This document shows positions 12,344 through 24,815 of a stretch of 64,000 nucleotides of DNA, piece after piece; the first letter of the stretch is position 1, and each line of letters starts with the position of its first letter. The DNA comes from Paratinospora sagittata (taxonomy: Eukaryota > Streptophyta > Magnoliopsida > Ranunculales > Menispermaceae), in NCBI GenBank assembly GCA_035771175.1, contig CM069604.1, positions 18,043,115-18,107,114 on the forward strand. The letters run 5' to 3'. Below the pieces are notes generated by a model. That model did not search any database. It had not been told where the DNA came from and worked only from the letters and a program-made list of their open reading frames with translations. The translations under genes and the position numbers were made by a program.

Positions 12344-12825
12344 ATCTCCCCATTTTTTATGATTTCAAACACATTACTATAGCCCTTGAAGCAAGCTAAT
12401 CTATATCAATGCATGTGAGTGCAAGTCATGCTGAACATGAGAAATGAGAGAATGATCATATAGTTTAACAAGGTAAGGGCCTCAAATCAATCATAATTGA
12501 ATCAACAGATTTTGCGTTTTTCTCCCCTTACTCATAGACTCCATTTATCTCTTCCTTTTTTTTTTTTCGTTTTCTTTGATATATTGCTTCTTTCTCTTTT
12601 TCCCCCTTTTGAAAATAGTCAAAAATAGGTTATTTTCTCTTTATCTTCTTCCCCCTTTTGAAACATCAAAAAGAGGGGTACGTATGAGCGTCCTCAAAGT
12701 AGATAAGCGTCCTCCAAAAGATTATCCATAATGAAACACAACAGTGAAAAGTGTCATGTACCATGTGTTGCGTCCTCAAGCTTTGGACTAACAAATATGT
12801 GGAAGTTTTGGGCGAGAAAAAATCG
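12344..12825 (-). other. Sirevirus X 3' internal region with multiple PPTs
   Basis: On the minus strand the LTR start is preceded by a tract reading AAAAAATGGGGAGAT. Further upstream are two more G-rich tracts, AAAAGGGGGAAG near 12640-12660 and AAAAGGGGGAAA near 12608-12620. Repeated PPT copies are a known hallmark of Sireviruses. The palindrome motif AGCGTCCT of the LTRs also occurs here (about 12686-12715 and 12769-12777), outside the LTR. It is cut at 12830 by the Athila LTR. Confidence 0.7.
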
Positions 12826-12830
12826 ATCAA

Positions 12831-13677
12831 TGTTACGTGGAAAACCGCAAGCGTACGGTGTCAAGTTATAATATATTCTGATGAGATATCGGGTATTGTC
12901 CTCAGGGATTATTACGATACTAGCTATCACGTTCTAACCTTAACTTTATTTAGAAAACCAAAATTGAGAGTTCAAATAAACAATTAAATATTAAACTAAC
13001 AATGCAATATAAAACTAATGCGAAATCAATGGTCGAATGGTCTAGAGGTTCAATATCACTTCACTTTCAACTATGTCTATGTACATATTTAATATTAAAT
13101 CAACTCCTTAGTTTATAAGTCAAAAATCCCAGCATTTCTAATTTCCACTTTTGGAGCATCAATTAGAGCATATTATTGTTACCTTGGCTTAACTCTTTCG
13201 ATGAAAATAAAAAACAACAATAATTCATTAAGTTCTATGATTTCCACCTAACGACTTCAAAGGTTCTCGATCTCCTTATGAGTCTCACGATTGCCTAGGT
13301 TATATTTTTCAAATTCCAACCCAAGGTACCCTCTTTTGGAGCATCTACCTCAAGTCTATGATCATTCAATCCTTAATCAAGGAATCAAAAGCTTTACACC
13401 CAAAAAAAAAAATTAAACCACAAAACTAGACATAGTATCAAGCTTGGACCAATCTACACCTCTAGATAGAGGATTTAGTTCATAACTAGAGACATAAACA
13501 CATAAAGTAAAAGTTTGAACATGAATAAGAACCAAGAAAAACAAACTAGAATGTTGTAGAGATTGTGAGTAGTCTTCAATGTAGATCTTCTTCTCCATTT
13601 GCTGCAGCCGTAAACCTTCGTTCTCCACTCTATGATGCCTTTAGAAACCCTAAACAATGTTCTTTATAGAGCTACAA
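12831..13677 (-). mobile_element. 3' LTR of Athila S, truncated
   Basis: The plus-strand view starts TGTTACGTGGAAAACCGCAAG and follows the 5' LTR at 32379 closely for about 850 bp (shared landmarks GATATCGGGTAT, CCTCAGGGATTATTACGA, GTCTAGAGGTTCAATATCAC). It stops at GCTACAA where gypsy N is inserted; the complete copy continues GTCCATAGG. The remaining ~0.6 kb of this LTR is not found further right. Confidence 0.88.
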
Positions 13678-14849
13678 TGTCACACCCCGCCTCATTGATT
13701 CAACGCGAGATGCAATAGTTAAGGCGTCGAGTGCTCAAACCACTCGATCAGAGTTGCACATACAGAAGCATAGTGACCCACATCAACAATAATACAGTGG
13801 AAACTATTAAGGAAAATACTATTATATTGAAAACTTAAGAGTTTGTTAATTATTACATTCCTTTATAGCAAAAAGACAATAAAAAGATAACAAGGGCGAA
13901 GCCCCTACAAAAGTACCAAAATAACAAAAAAGGAGTAGTCAAAAGAGTGGCGTCTAGAAGCCTGTAACCACCACCACCATAGCTAGACCGATCTGAAAGT
14001 ACCTGGGGAGAGTACATAAAGAAAAGTTCCTACATGGACCAGGTTTGGCCATAACCCCCAGAATAATTCCAACCTGACCCATCTTAATTTCCTGGAAAGA
14101 TTAGCAACAGGGTGAACTCAACAACTCAATGAGATCAAGCAGAGTAAACAAGTCTTACAAGCATAAGAACAAGTACAGAACAACAGTCATCAGAAAGTTA
14201 TGCCACAACAATACAATCAAACAATGATATGAATGAAATGTGGTCACACGACATCACAGGCCAAGCACCATGCACTCGCAACCTGTGACCCGAGGCACCG
14301 ATACAATATCCAGCAACTGAGAGGTCTCATGAGTTCCAGTGCTAACCAGTGACAGTGTCACCTCTGGGTTCAGCATAACACCCAATAATACATTTATGAT
14401 AATCCATGGTCCAACATAACGACATAGCACCCATGGTTATGAATTTAACATTTATGATAGATAGCCTCATGCATGAAGTAAAATATGGTAATAGACATGA
14501 TGCATGATGTTATGTAATTCATTATTAAACAAGTAAGAAATGTAAACCTAGCCTTCATTCCCCACCTTAACACACTTGCAGTGGCGTGGCGTTTTCTTCT
14601 AACTTCTTGTAGTGTGCAGGGTTGCTAGAGAGTGCAAAAGAGTTGAGGGAAATAGAAAAGAGCGAGGGGACCGGGGAGGAGAATTGAGGGGGGCTGGCCC
14701 CCCATGGGACGGTTCGTTCCTTGGGACCATCCCACTATGGGGGTCTTATTTTTCTCCGAAGGGGGTGTTTTAAGGCTACCTTTACTTGTTGAAATTACAT
14801 CTGTAGGCATTTAAATTAGTTTTACAATAGAAAAGTGGAGGGTGTTATA
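13678..14849 (-). mobile_element. 3' LTR of gypsy element N
   Basis: A 1,172-bp LTR; in plus view it starts TGTCACACCCCGCC. The minus-strand start is TATAACACCC, where the canonical TG has become TA, a change expected from cytosine deamination on the other strand. It is preceded on the minus strand by a PPT. The shared gypsy LTR block (ATTGAGTTGTTGAGTTCACCC, then CTTTCCAGG) lies at about 14090-14140, minus strand. It is inserted in the Athila S 3' LTR. Confidence 0.88.
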
Positions 14850-14872
14850 CCCTACCCTCTTTAAAAGAATTT
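14850..14872 (-). other. Polypurine tract of gypsy N
   Basis: On the minus strand the run TTCTTTTAAAGAGGGTAGGG directly precedes the LTR start. It follows GAGGACGAAA, a context typical of chromovirus 3' ends. Confidence 0.8.
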
Positions 14873-14989
14873 CGTCCTCGAAATTCAAATTCTAGAAGCT
14901 TTCGTCGCTTATCGACTTTAAATTCTAGAGGCTTTCGTCGCTTATCTGTGTAGCTTTTGTTTTTGTTTTGGGCGGTATAGAGTCGTTCT

Positions 14990-15596
14990 TTAACGACCTT
15001 TATTTTTTTTAGTAGTTTTCTCGTAGGAGATTAGGACCCAGCTGTAGTCAATCAGACATGTCTACCCAACACAAGGGTGATCTACATGGTCTTCCGTACA
15101 ATGCTTCATATTAAGCCATCTTAATGCTTGCCTGATAACTATTATTAGACGCGAATTCTGCTAAATGCAGGTACTTTGTCCACCAGTTCTTAAAATCTAA
15201 AACACAATAGCGTAACATGTCTTCCAGAATTTATATAAGTCGCTCAGACTGTCCATCCGTCTGGGGATGAAAAGCAGTACTCATGAAAATCTTTGTACCT
15301 AGTCTGGCGTGAAAGCTTTGTCAAAACTTGGACGTGAATCTAGGGTCTCGATCACAGATGATGGTGAGGGATCCCGTGCAATCTGATGATCTCTCGTTCA
15401 TAGATTTCGGCTAGCTTGGATGGAGTATCTGTAAATTTAACTGGTATAAAATGTGCAGCTTTAGTTAGCCTATCAAACATTACCCAGACGGTGTCCTGAC
15501 CCTTGATGTTTTTGGGTAGTACGGATACAAAATCCATAACAATATTATCCCATTTCCATTCCCCTATGGGAAATGGTTGTAACTGACCAGAGTGGA
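14990..15596 (-). pseudogene. Gypsy N integrase, C-terminal half
   Basis: Minus-strand frames give integrase core sequence from EWKWDNIVMDFVSVLP (about 15575) through KGQDTVWVMFDRLTKAAHF (open 15352-15537) and RLHGIP, then frame-shifted segments equivalent to FHPQTDGQSERLIQ, a CYAIVF-type helix and the ALYGR..CRSP loop (about 15060-15130). Stops and shifts are frequent. The reading frame rejoins across solo LTR Q: 15596 connects to 19947 as QVKVDRR followed by LHSGQLQP, confirming the insertion site. Confidence 0.85.
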
Positions 15597-15601
15597 GTCT
15601 G

Positions 15602-18600
15602 TGATGATGACAATTTTAATTCGCAAGTGTACGAATGTCAAGTTCTAACATATACCGGTGAATACCGAATTATCGCCCTCAAGGATTGGTAAAACTATGT
15701 TTTAATACCCAGAATTATACTTACTCTAAGTTTTATCTAGATGATTAATATTTGATGAATTGAGTACTAAAAGTAAAATAAACAACAACTAAAACTAAAC
15801 GATGTAATTTGGATAGAAAATAGAGAAAATCAATGATTAAAAACTCTATAGGATTAATATCACTATGTCTTCACTTATGGTTTTCAAAATGTCATGTAAA
15901 TGATTAATTCATAGATTTATAAATCATAGATGTAATTCAATTAAACCCCTGTGGCGACCCCGCACCCCGGACCACCAACCCCGCAGGGAATGGCGTACGG
16001 AATGCCGGGGCGGGACGCCCGGCGTAGGCATTTCCGACCACTAGTCAACTCCCGTGAGGTGGTTGAGACCCTACGAGCCTTATCTCAAACAACGACATAA
16101 TATCAAAAGGTACTAAACAAAACTACCCACCGTATTAATCATCAAAGACAAGAGATAATCCATAAAAATGAACCATAAATAAAATCATAATCCCTACAGT
16201 CCATTAAAATTGACATACACATAAAGTCCAAAATTGTGGGTACAAATAAAAACCGTCATATGCCCACATGGTCTATCTAACAAGTCCCAACTCACCCATA
16301 CTACAATGTGGTAAGTGTTATAATTACATAATCCAAAATATAATACTTCATAATTTAAAACACAGTTCAATCAAAATGCCTCTCAACTCACATTGAGGCC
16401 TTGGATTCTCTCGCAGGCAAGGCCCTCAAGATATGACTACTCCTTTGCCCTTATTCGGGACAGAAGGACCTGAAAGAGGAAAATGAGGGTGAGCCAATGG
16501 TGCCCAGTGAATAGAATTCAAATATGCTATCAATAGTCACCAATAAATATCATGTATGCATGTCAATGTGTAGCATGATTAAAAGCTCATAACATATAGA
16601 TATCAAGCATTTATAATAAGTTCGATGCAAGTAAAAGCTTATCAATTTGGATCCACATTCCACATGCATTGGGTTACTAGTGCACGTCTATTTCACCGTA
16701 CCGTTGACCCCAATCATTTCCTTTCCTAAAACCCTCCTATGACACGGTTAAGTCCCCCTATTAGCCAGATAGATGGGCCCAACCAAAGTCATAAGGTTTT
16801 CTCAAATCAATGCATCATTCAAAACATTAGAACACATTCATGCTTTCAACATACAATATATATAAGTGATATGATTACATAAAAGATATAATCATAAATG
16901 AAGTCTACTCACAACCAAGCCTCACGAGAGTATTTAACCACACACGACCACCAAACCGAATCAACCCAATCAAGATCCTGAAACATTCATCAATATCCTA
17001 CCATACATCAATTTCTATGCTCAATCACATAGACATTACACATCAACCCTAAATCAGCCCACATATAGACAATAGGCCTAAATCCCATCTAATCCCATCA
17101 TTTAACTCAAATCACATGACTTAGGCCTCTAATGCATAGTTCTCATACATAAACCATTCTATTAATAAAAAAATACTGATTTTCAATTCCTTAGGCCTAA
17201 ACATGCCCAAATTGGGTCACTTGATCACAAGTAGGTATAACCCATGATATGGTCACAACCACCAAATCAATAGCATAATCAACCCTAATCATGCTTAATT
17301 AAACATAAGTTGCATCAATTCAATGATTCTAGGCCAAAAGCATCAAAAGCCCTAAAATATGAAATTTCCATACTTAGGCCATATTGTCGATTTACACTAG
17401 GTCACCATGTTCAGCCATGTATATCACTGATTTTGCATCATGGGTTCATCAACAATGGCAACTAGGTCAACATAGTTGACATGCAAGCTATTTGGAAAGG
17501 TCTAAGTTCATATTCTAAATTTGGGTCTAACACAAGCAACCCTACCAATTCTTCATTTAATATTCTGTTCAGATGTATCAATCTACCAACAGAAATATGT
17601 AATCACAAAATCAACCGTACAGATTGAAGTATCTGAAGAAACAAACCTTATGTCCAAATATCAGCCCAATCCAACGGTGGACCGAAAAGATAAGTATCTT
17701 TGATGAACAAGTCTCTAATCAGACAATTTCTCCTTTCCTGCTGCAAATACTCAAACTCAGATGACTATATCACACAACATACTTAACGCATAAACATCTC
17801 CACCGTTCATAATACATAAATATCAGTTGTAAATTACATACCCAAGGTTTATATCCATCCAACAGTAGATTGAGGAGATCTAAAAGTTTGAGCGAAACAG
17901 CGTGAGAAATTCAGACTTTCCGACCAACTTGGTTTGAGAGGTTAGATATCTTAGAAGGAATCTCAAATCAAGATTTTCACCATTCAGAATGCAGTAATAT
18001 CGGTTGTAAACTACATACCCAAATTTGATATCCATCCAACGGTAGATTGAGGAGATCTATGAGTTTGATCGAAACGACGCGAGAAATCCAGACTTTCCGA
18101 CCAGCTTGGTTTGAGAGGTTAGATATCTTAGAAGAAACCTCAAATCAAGATCTCCACCGTTCAGAATGCAGAAACATAAGCTACGAAATTGCTGACAAAA
18201 TTTGAGCTTAATCTGACCATATACCCTGAAGATCAATCTCTTTGATGAAAACGTCACAGAGATTTTCCTCCTGCAACTCCCTCTTTCTTTCTCTTCTTCT
18301 TTCCTTTCTCTTCTTTTCTTTTATTTTTTTCCTTTCTCTCCACTCACCTTACTTTCTAGCACTTCCTTGATTCCCTCTACTCACCCCACTTTCTAGCACA
18401 TTCTTGGAGAAGAGAAGTGGGCATGGGACACTTGTCCACTTTCATGCACCAACCTTCACATGTGTTGGTCTCATACTACCCATACCAACCACATGTACTT
18501 TAACCAATCTCATGCTTCCATGTATTTTAAGTGTCCAATCCATTTAATACACCAAATTTTCATTCTCATTTATCATTTTATTCAATCAATCCTAACCCAT

Positions 18601-19941
18601 ATCAATTCATGGTATAATGGACCCATGCATTTAACAACATATGCATTATACTTTAATTTAACATGACCCATATACAATTTATAATACACATATTTATATA
18701 CATTATCAAGCATCAACTATAAAAACATTAAACAACCATCAAACAAACACCAACCATATCAAGGCAACACATAGAGTTTGGGCAAACTACAATTGGGTTA
18801 TGGGCTAGATGAAATAATTTTCGGGGCGTCACACCCCTCTTCCAAGTGATAGTCCAATTATCTATGCTCAACACATTAATTCCCTTTTTCAAGTGATAAA
18901 CTAATGAATTAAAATGTATTAAGATTTGAGACCTATTTTTAAATGATTTCCAAGGGCTTTGTAGGTTTCCCAATACGATACAAAAACCCTAGGTTGCAAT
19001 TTCCCCAATCCAATTCAATATCCCTTTTTTCAAGTGATAGATATCAAATCTAAGGTCATTCAAAATGTGGCTAGCAATTTATAAGCATTAAGAATTGAAA
19101 ATTGCAAATAAACTCAAATAATCAATCAAGAACATACAATCAATAATCAAACCATAAGATCAACATAGATCAATTAAACCACTAGGTCAAATGTTTAGCT
19201 CATATTCAAATACAAGAGTACAAGATAGATGTTCAAAGAAGAAATCATAAAACAAAAGTTCTAATTGAAATAAAAGTAGAGAAAACCCCCTTCTTCTTCA
19301 ATCTTGAACCTGCAACTCTTTCTTCCTTGTCTTCTTCTCTTGCCTCTTTTCTTCTAACTTAACCTTAATTAATTGCTCTCTAATTCTACTTAAACAAACC
19401 CTAAAATGAGCTATATACATCCAATGAGTGAAAAGACAAAAAGGGGAGTAAAAAATCGCAAAATAAACAAAATCCCGCATTTTTGGGTTACCGATGCCGC
19501 AACACCCACTCTCGGTTCCTCAACACCACCACTCTACATCTGGGCGCCGCGGTGCCCAATCTCGGGTGTTAGGTGGTGGTTTGTGGACTTAGCTGATTTT
19601 TTTCACTTTTTGCACACTTCTTACACATGTTTTGCACATGTTCTTGACTTCTTTTGAACACCATTTGAACCTTGTTTCAACCCATTGTTAAGCTCTTTAT
19701 TTACCTACAAAACAAAGTATAAACAATTGTAAATTCTATGCAATTAATCAAAGTATTAACTAAAATGAAATGCACTCAAAGTATATGACTTCTATGATAT
19801 GAACAAGCATTAAAATGTCATTTATTCATGATAAAAACAGATTAAAACCTAAATGCATCTAAAACAACTAAGTATACTAATCATGATCCAAAAAATCTAA
19901 CAAATTAACATGCAAACTAACTACTAAAACTCAACTTATCA
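15602..19941 (-). mobile_element. Solo Athila-type LTR Q, perfect TSD GTCTG, with nested LTR
   Basis: The plus view starts TGATGATGACAA and ends CAACTTATCA, flanked by GTCTG at 15597-15601 and 19942-19946. Net length is about 1.45 kb once 15950-18833 and its TSD are removed. It has the Athila LTR landmarks TTCGCAAGTGTACGAATGTC and ATCGCCCTCAAGGATTGG. It is inserted in the integrase of gypsy N. A CG-rich stretch with GGGCGCCGCGGTGCCC lies near 19543-19558. Confidence 0.92.
15950..18833 (-). mobile_element. Solo gypsy LTR nested in Q
   Basis: About 2.88 kb; in plus view it starts TGTGGCGACCCCGC and ends GGGGCGTCACA. It is the reverse-complement partner of the T LTR at 28835-31856. It is flanked by CCCCT at 15946-15950 and 18834-18838; the final T overlaps the LTR's first base, so the TSD is either CCCCT or CCCC. 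No internal domain is attached, hence solo. It holds degenerate copies of a ~180-bp tandem repeat (about 17830-18200) and a stretch near 18330-18415 matching the 41-bp repeat of the T LTR. Confidence 0.88.
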
Positions 19942-19946
19942 GTCTG

Positions 19947-21161
19947 CGATCGACCTTTACTTGTTGACAAGTAAGGCACTTGGCCACGAATTCTGCTATG
20001 GCCTTTTTCATTCCATTAAACCGGAATTGCCTCTTCATGTCCTTATACATTTTGTCTCCTCCTAGATGCATGGAGAACTTAGATTTGTGACACTCATTCA
20101 TTATGTCCCTCCTAAGCTCTAGGTCCTGAGCTGTACATAATAGTCCTTTATATAACACCACACAATCAGAAGTGAAAGACCATTGACGCGGAGCTTTGTT
20201 TTGCAGAATGAGCTCCTTTATCTTTATGATCACATCATATTTAGCTTGTGCAACGGATATTCTCCTAATGAGGTCGGAGTGGGTAGTGAACTGGGCAAGT
20301 CTAATTGTATTTCATCATTCCAAAACTGCAAACTATACTTTTCCAGCTCGTATGACAGCTTGCCCATTTCGAAATTCACCGTACAGGCGGAGACATATGA
20401 CTTTCTGCTAAGGGCGTCAACCACTACATTGGCTTTACCCAGATGGTATTTAAGTTCAAAGTCATAGTCATTGATGAACTCGAGCCATCGCCTTTGTCGA
20501 AGATTTAAGTCTTTATGAGTATAGATATACTGAAAACTTTTGTGGTCGGGGAAGACTTCAAATAGTTCTCCGTACAAGTAATGTCGCCAAATTTTTAAGG
20601 CAAACACTACTGCCGTGAGTTCTAAGTCATGAGTTGGATAATTGACCTCATGAATTTTCAATTGTCGAGAGGCATAGGCCACTACACGATCTTCTTGCAA
20701 TAGCACAACTCCAAGTCCTTGAAGCGATTCATGTGTATAATGTGAAGCCAATCCCATCCTTTGGAATGGTCAGAACAGGTGTTGTAGTCAGCCTTTTCTT
20801 GAGTTCTTGAAAGGCTGATTCACAGGCTTCACTCCAAATAAAACGTGTGTTTTTTCGGGCTAATCGAGTGAGTGGTTCAGCAAGTTTGGAAAAATCTTTG
20901 ATGAACTGTCTGTAATATCCGACTAATCTGAGGAAGCTCCTGATTTATGTGACATTGGTAGGTTGTTTCCAACTAAGTACCACTTCTACTTTGGCTGGAT
21001 CTACTTCGATGCCATCACAGGACACGACATGATCGAGAAACTTAACTTTATTCATCCAGAATTCACACTTGCTTAGTTTGACGTATAACTGGTGTTACTG
21101 AAGGGTGCTAAGTACAATTTGCAAGTGTGTCTCATGGAGTTCCTCTGTGGGGGAATATATC
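19947..21161 (-). pseudogene. Gypsy N RT, RNase H and integrase zinc finger
   Basis: In minus order: RT thumb region (ILVYSPTEEL-like, [18 protein letters not shown], one stop, then RSFLRLVGYYRQFI; about 21160-20800), RNase H (open 20757-20230) with [43 protein letters not shown] and [11 protein letters not shown], and the integrase N-terminal zinc finger (ECHKSKFSMH..CLTCQQ; 20110-19970). In RNase H the usual DAS triad near the start reads HES, so the first catalytic Asp is gone. The RT fingers and palm upstream are lost where Sirevirus LTR B begins. Order RT-RH-INT confirms Ty3/gypsy. Confidence 0.9.
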
Positions 21162-21810
21162 TGTTGGTCCACCCAAGAGGGGGGTGAATTGGGTGCGATG
21201 GTCAATTTTAAAATTATCTTCCAATAACTTATTGATGTACATGAGTATATTGGAATTGGATGCAAAATAGAACACAAACTAAATTGTAAACGTGTGACAC
21301 ACATATTTATAGTGGTTTGGCCAAGCCTACGTCCACGACCTAATTTTTCGATTAGGATTTTCTCAATCCACTAACTGATTCTCTCACTGGTGAGAACCAA
21401 ACCGTTACAACTGCCCTCTTATAGGTTAAAGGCAAACCTATCCTTTTACGTGCTAAGGATGAACCGTATTTCCTTTTTTCAGGATGAGAAAAAACCCATG
21501 TTCCTTTTATGGGATAAGGAAGAATCATTTTCCTTTTACGGGATAAGGAAGAACCGTGAACCTTTTATGGGATAAGGAACAACCGTTTCTCTTTTACAGG
21601 TTAAGAGATAACCTATCATTTTACAGGTTAAACACGCACCTATCCTTTTACAGGATGAGGATGAATCGATTCTCTTTTACAGGTTCAGAGATAACCTTAC
21701 ATGATTTCAATCATGAAACCATTAAGTGAACTTCATTCACTTGTCCTGGTTGTTTCAGTCCAGAAACACACCAGCATTACAATACTAAGATGTTGGTTGG
21801 TTCTAAGTCC
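21162..21810 (-). mobile_element. Truncated Sirevirus LTR B (3' part)
   Basis: The plus view starts TGTTGGTCCACCCAAGAG, the reverse complement of the LTR end of solo LTR H (42971). It keeps the TATA module (minus, near 21306-21318), the hairpin GATTAGG/CCTAAT and an expanded array of mini-hairpins (21405-21705). About 650 bp survive of a ~2.6-kb LTR. It ends inside TGTTGGTTGGTTCT, where gypsy LTR R begins. It is inserted in the RT of gypsy N. Confidence 0.82.
21405..21705 (-). repeat. Tandem array of ~30-bp mini-hairpins (LTR B)
   Basis: About ten units with a near-constant loop TTTTACRGGW flanked by complementary arms that differ between units: ATCCTT/AAGGAT, TTCCTT/AAGGAA and TCTCTT/AAGAGA. 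Pairing is kept while sequence changes, which suggests that folding matters. The related array in solo LTR H has about six units. Confidence 0.75.
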
Positions 21811-24409
21811 ACAACGTCAAATATACAAAATAATACTTAACCATGATTACAACCCATCTAAGTGTTAAGTATAAGTATTAGGTGTTATATAGTACAATTT
21901 ATCAAAATAAATGCAGAAAAATACTAACACCTATGTCACAAAATGTAGGAAAATGCCTCGCAGCTAAGCCTTTCCCTTCCCCTTCCTGAAAGGATAAGAG
22001 TGAGGGGTGAGCTACAACAACCTCAGTGAATGTTCTCTACAAGTGGAAACATATATATGCATTTAAGTAAAACAATTCAAGATCATTAAAGCAGTTTAAA
22101 TATCATGGATATAATCAAGGTTACATACATGCTCAATATAATACATCATGTCATATCAAGACAATGCATATCATTTATGACATGCTCATGCAATCCTAAA
22201 CACCTCATAGGTAAGAATAAATACAAGGGCCTGAGTGCGCGACACCCATCGCCTGATCGACCTCTTACCAGTATTCTGTTAGAATTTCTAGGATTGTATG
22301 AACCATAGGGTTCACCCACCAAGACAAATACTATGCCTAGGCGAATCCTAACATACACAACCCATAAAAATCCTCTGCCAGGTCCACAATTAGGGATCAT
22401 CACTAGACTCACGAGATTCCCCGAAGAAAATCGCAGCTAAGAGATTCAACCCAATTGCAACCCTATTAGACTATGCTCAAATACATTTCATGGAACATTT
22501 AAGTCATGCATACTATATTAGGTAAGCATTTAAAATCATTCTATACTACAATGCCACATATAGAAGACAACAAGTAGGAACACACTCACTCTTGATTGGC
22601 TAGACCTAGCTAATCCAATCCGATCCAATAAAGCTCTAGGATGACCACAATCACCTCAAGCACTTCAAATCCCCAATTGGCCTACTTGGGTTACTCAAAT
22701 CAATTCAAATCCCTACATGAAACATGGTTTATACACATTACTGAAAATCAGTCCATAAGTGTGCTAAACAACCATGTTTCAACCCAATTTCATAGCCAAT
22801 TAAGTTCCAAAAATGATTATACCCATGAGTCAATTTACATATTGCCCAATTCAATCATTTAATACCAATTTAAACTACACATAACCCAAATTGAATGCAA
22901 TAGGTTGATCCCCCTTGATCCAAACACTATAATACATGACATTCAATTATATTAAGGGTCAATTTGACTAACTATCAAGTCAATTTCATCAATTGACTAA
23001 GTCCAAGTCAAAATCCCCAATTTGGGCAAAATCCCCAAATTACATGGAAATCCCCAAATCACATGGAAATTGCCAAATTACATGCCCTAAGCAAAAATTA
23101 CTCCACAATAGGGTTTCCATTAATCAAAATCAGTAAATTAGAGTGTCATACCACCACATTTACCCATGCATTCCATACAAATCACATGCAATTTGAAATA
23201 GGAAACACTAGGTTGAAATCTTAGGTTAGGTCAAATCCATAAAACCCCACCAATTTCTTGTTAGAAATTGGGGGTTTTACCATTTATAGACTCCCAACAC
23301 ACTCTAGATTAACATATCTCAATTCCAAGACCTAAGTCCAACATTGGTTTTCCACCACCCTCTTTAAATTTTGGGATTTATGGGTGAAAAACACTCATTA
23401 GGTGTTGATTGAGGTTAGGGAAGGTCATTAGCATAAAAAATAAGCATAAAATGACCTAAAAACGTAAACCCTAGGTCAAGGACCCTTAAAATCAGGGATT
23501 CATAGAAACCCTAGGTTGAAAATCAGTTTGCATACATGAAGGAAAGTGATAGAAGGAAGAAAAATGAGAAAGAATGAGGGAGATTTGATTACCTTGGGTG
23601 ATTTTTGGGCAAAAATCACCAAAAAACCCTAACTTCTCTCCCTTTTCCCTTTTCCCTTTTCCCTTTTCCCCTTCTTTTTCTCCTTTCCCCTTCTTTTTCT
23701 CCTCACCAAGCTCCCTAAACTCTTTTCTAAGTGAAAATGAGCAAGTGAGCTAAAAAAAAACGAGTTGGTTGCTTTTCTAGAAAAATTTTGGGCCCACATG
23801 AAAAAAAATACACTTAAATAAAAGGAACAGTTTTCCTGCTGCAATTACTTGAACTTAGATAATTAATTTCTTTCAAATGACTCACAAATTTAACATCTTA
23901 ACTGTTAAAAAGTTTTATGAGTCAGTTACCAACATTATGGTAAAATGTCAGCTCAATCTAACGGTGGAATTATGAGATCTAATTGTTGATCAAAACTGCG
24001 CAAGAAAATCCACAAATACGAGAAACAATGTTTGGAGTCTTATACCTTATAGTAGACAACTCCGATCAAGATCTTCACCGTTCATAATGAAGATCTATCA
24101 GAGGAGAATAATCTGAAAAAATTCAGATCAATTGAACCACGGATCTAGGAGATCAAGTAATTGATGCAATCGGTGACAAAAATTTCTTCCTCCATGGAGT
24201 GAGCTCCACTGATCCAAAACACCGTTTTCGACATGTTTCGACTCCGAACAGGTCTTCGATCATTTTCAGACTTTACGTACACATTAAACAACTTAAAAGC
24301 ATGCAAAGACACTCGAACAAGCACGTGTCGAACATCAAATACGTATATGCATACATATACAGGTACTCTTCGGGTCAGAATGACGTCATCCTAAGGTACG
24401 GGCGTTACA
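21811..24409 (-). mobile_element. Truncated gypsy LTR R
   Basis: Minus-strand LTR starting (plus view, right end) ACGGGCGTTACA at 24409, of the same subfamily as the LTRs at 9659 and 37774. It lacks the last ~250 bp of the LTR: its left end begins at AAGTCCACAACGTCAAATAT, where the 9659 copy has AAGTCCATAATG. The shared block with GAGCTACAACAACCTCAGTGAAT is at about 21995-22040. Its right flank is Athila protease sequence. There is no TSD because the left end is deleted. Confidence 0.82.
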
Positions 24410-24815
24410 GAATGTCTCCATCTTCCTTAATATCCAATACCACAAAGTCAACCGGGAAGATGAACTTATCCACTTTCACTAAAACATCTTCAATGATACC
24501 TCAAAGATATTTAAGAGACCGATCCGCTAATTGTAAGGAGATAGTAGTAGGTTTCACCTCACTAAGCCCCAATTTCCTGAAAACAGAGAGTGGCATTAAG
24601 TTAATGCTTGCACCTAAATCACATAACACATTATTAAAATTCAAAGTACCAATGGTGCAAGGAATAGTAAAACTCCTTGGATCTTTTAGCTTTTGAGGTA
24701 GCTTCTTTTGTAGTATGACACTACACTCCTTCGTAAGCTTCAACGTCTTATAGTCGTCCAACTTTCACTTCTTTGACATAACATCCTTCATGAACTTCAC
24801 ATAGTTTGACATTTG
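24410..24815 (-). pseudogene. Athila S protease region
   Basis: Minus strand. It opens with MSNYVKFMKDVMSKK, a stop, then an open stretch (24761-24501 and on to 24410) with KECSVILQKKLPQKLKDP, RSFTIPCTIG, and the retropepsin core NNVLCDLGASINLMPLSVF. DLGA is the Athila/Tat form of the catalytic D-S/T-G motif. It ends with VDKFIFPVDFVVLDI before being cut by gypsy LTR R. It joins 26824 across solo LTR G to give the continuous Athila linker EALEQMSNYVK. Confidence 0.9.

Noticed and set aside
8624..13677. TACAA before 8629 and before 13678 as one TSD pair
   Set aside because: The two sites flank different elements (a Sirevirus LTR and gypsy N) in the same relative position, so they cannot be the two sides of one insertion. 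An AT-rich 5-mer match is not surprising.
24199..24696. 165-codon plus-strand ORF
   Set aside because: It lies antisense to the Athila protease and across an LTR junction; the minus strand has the real retropepsin motifs.
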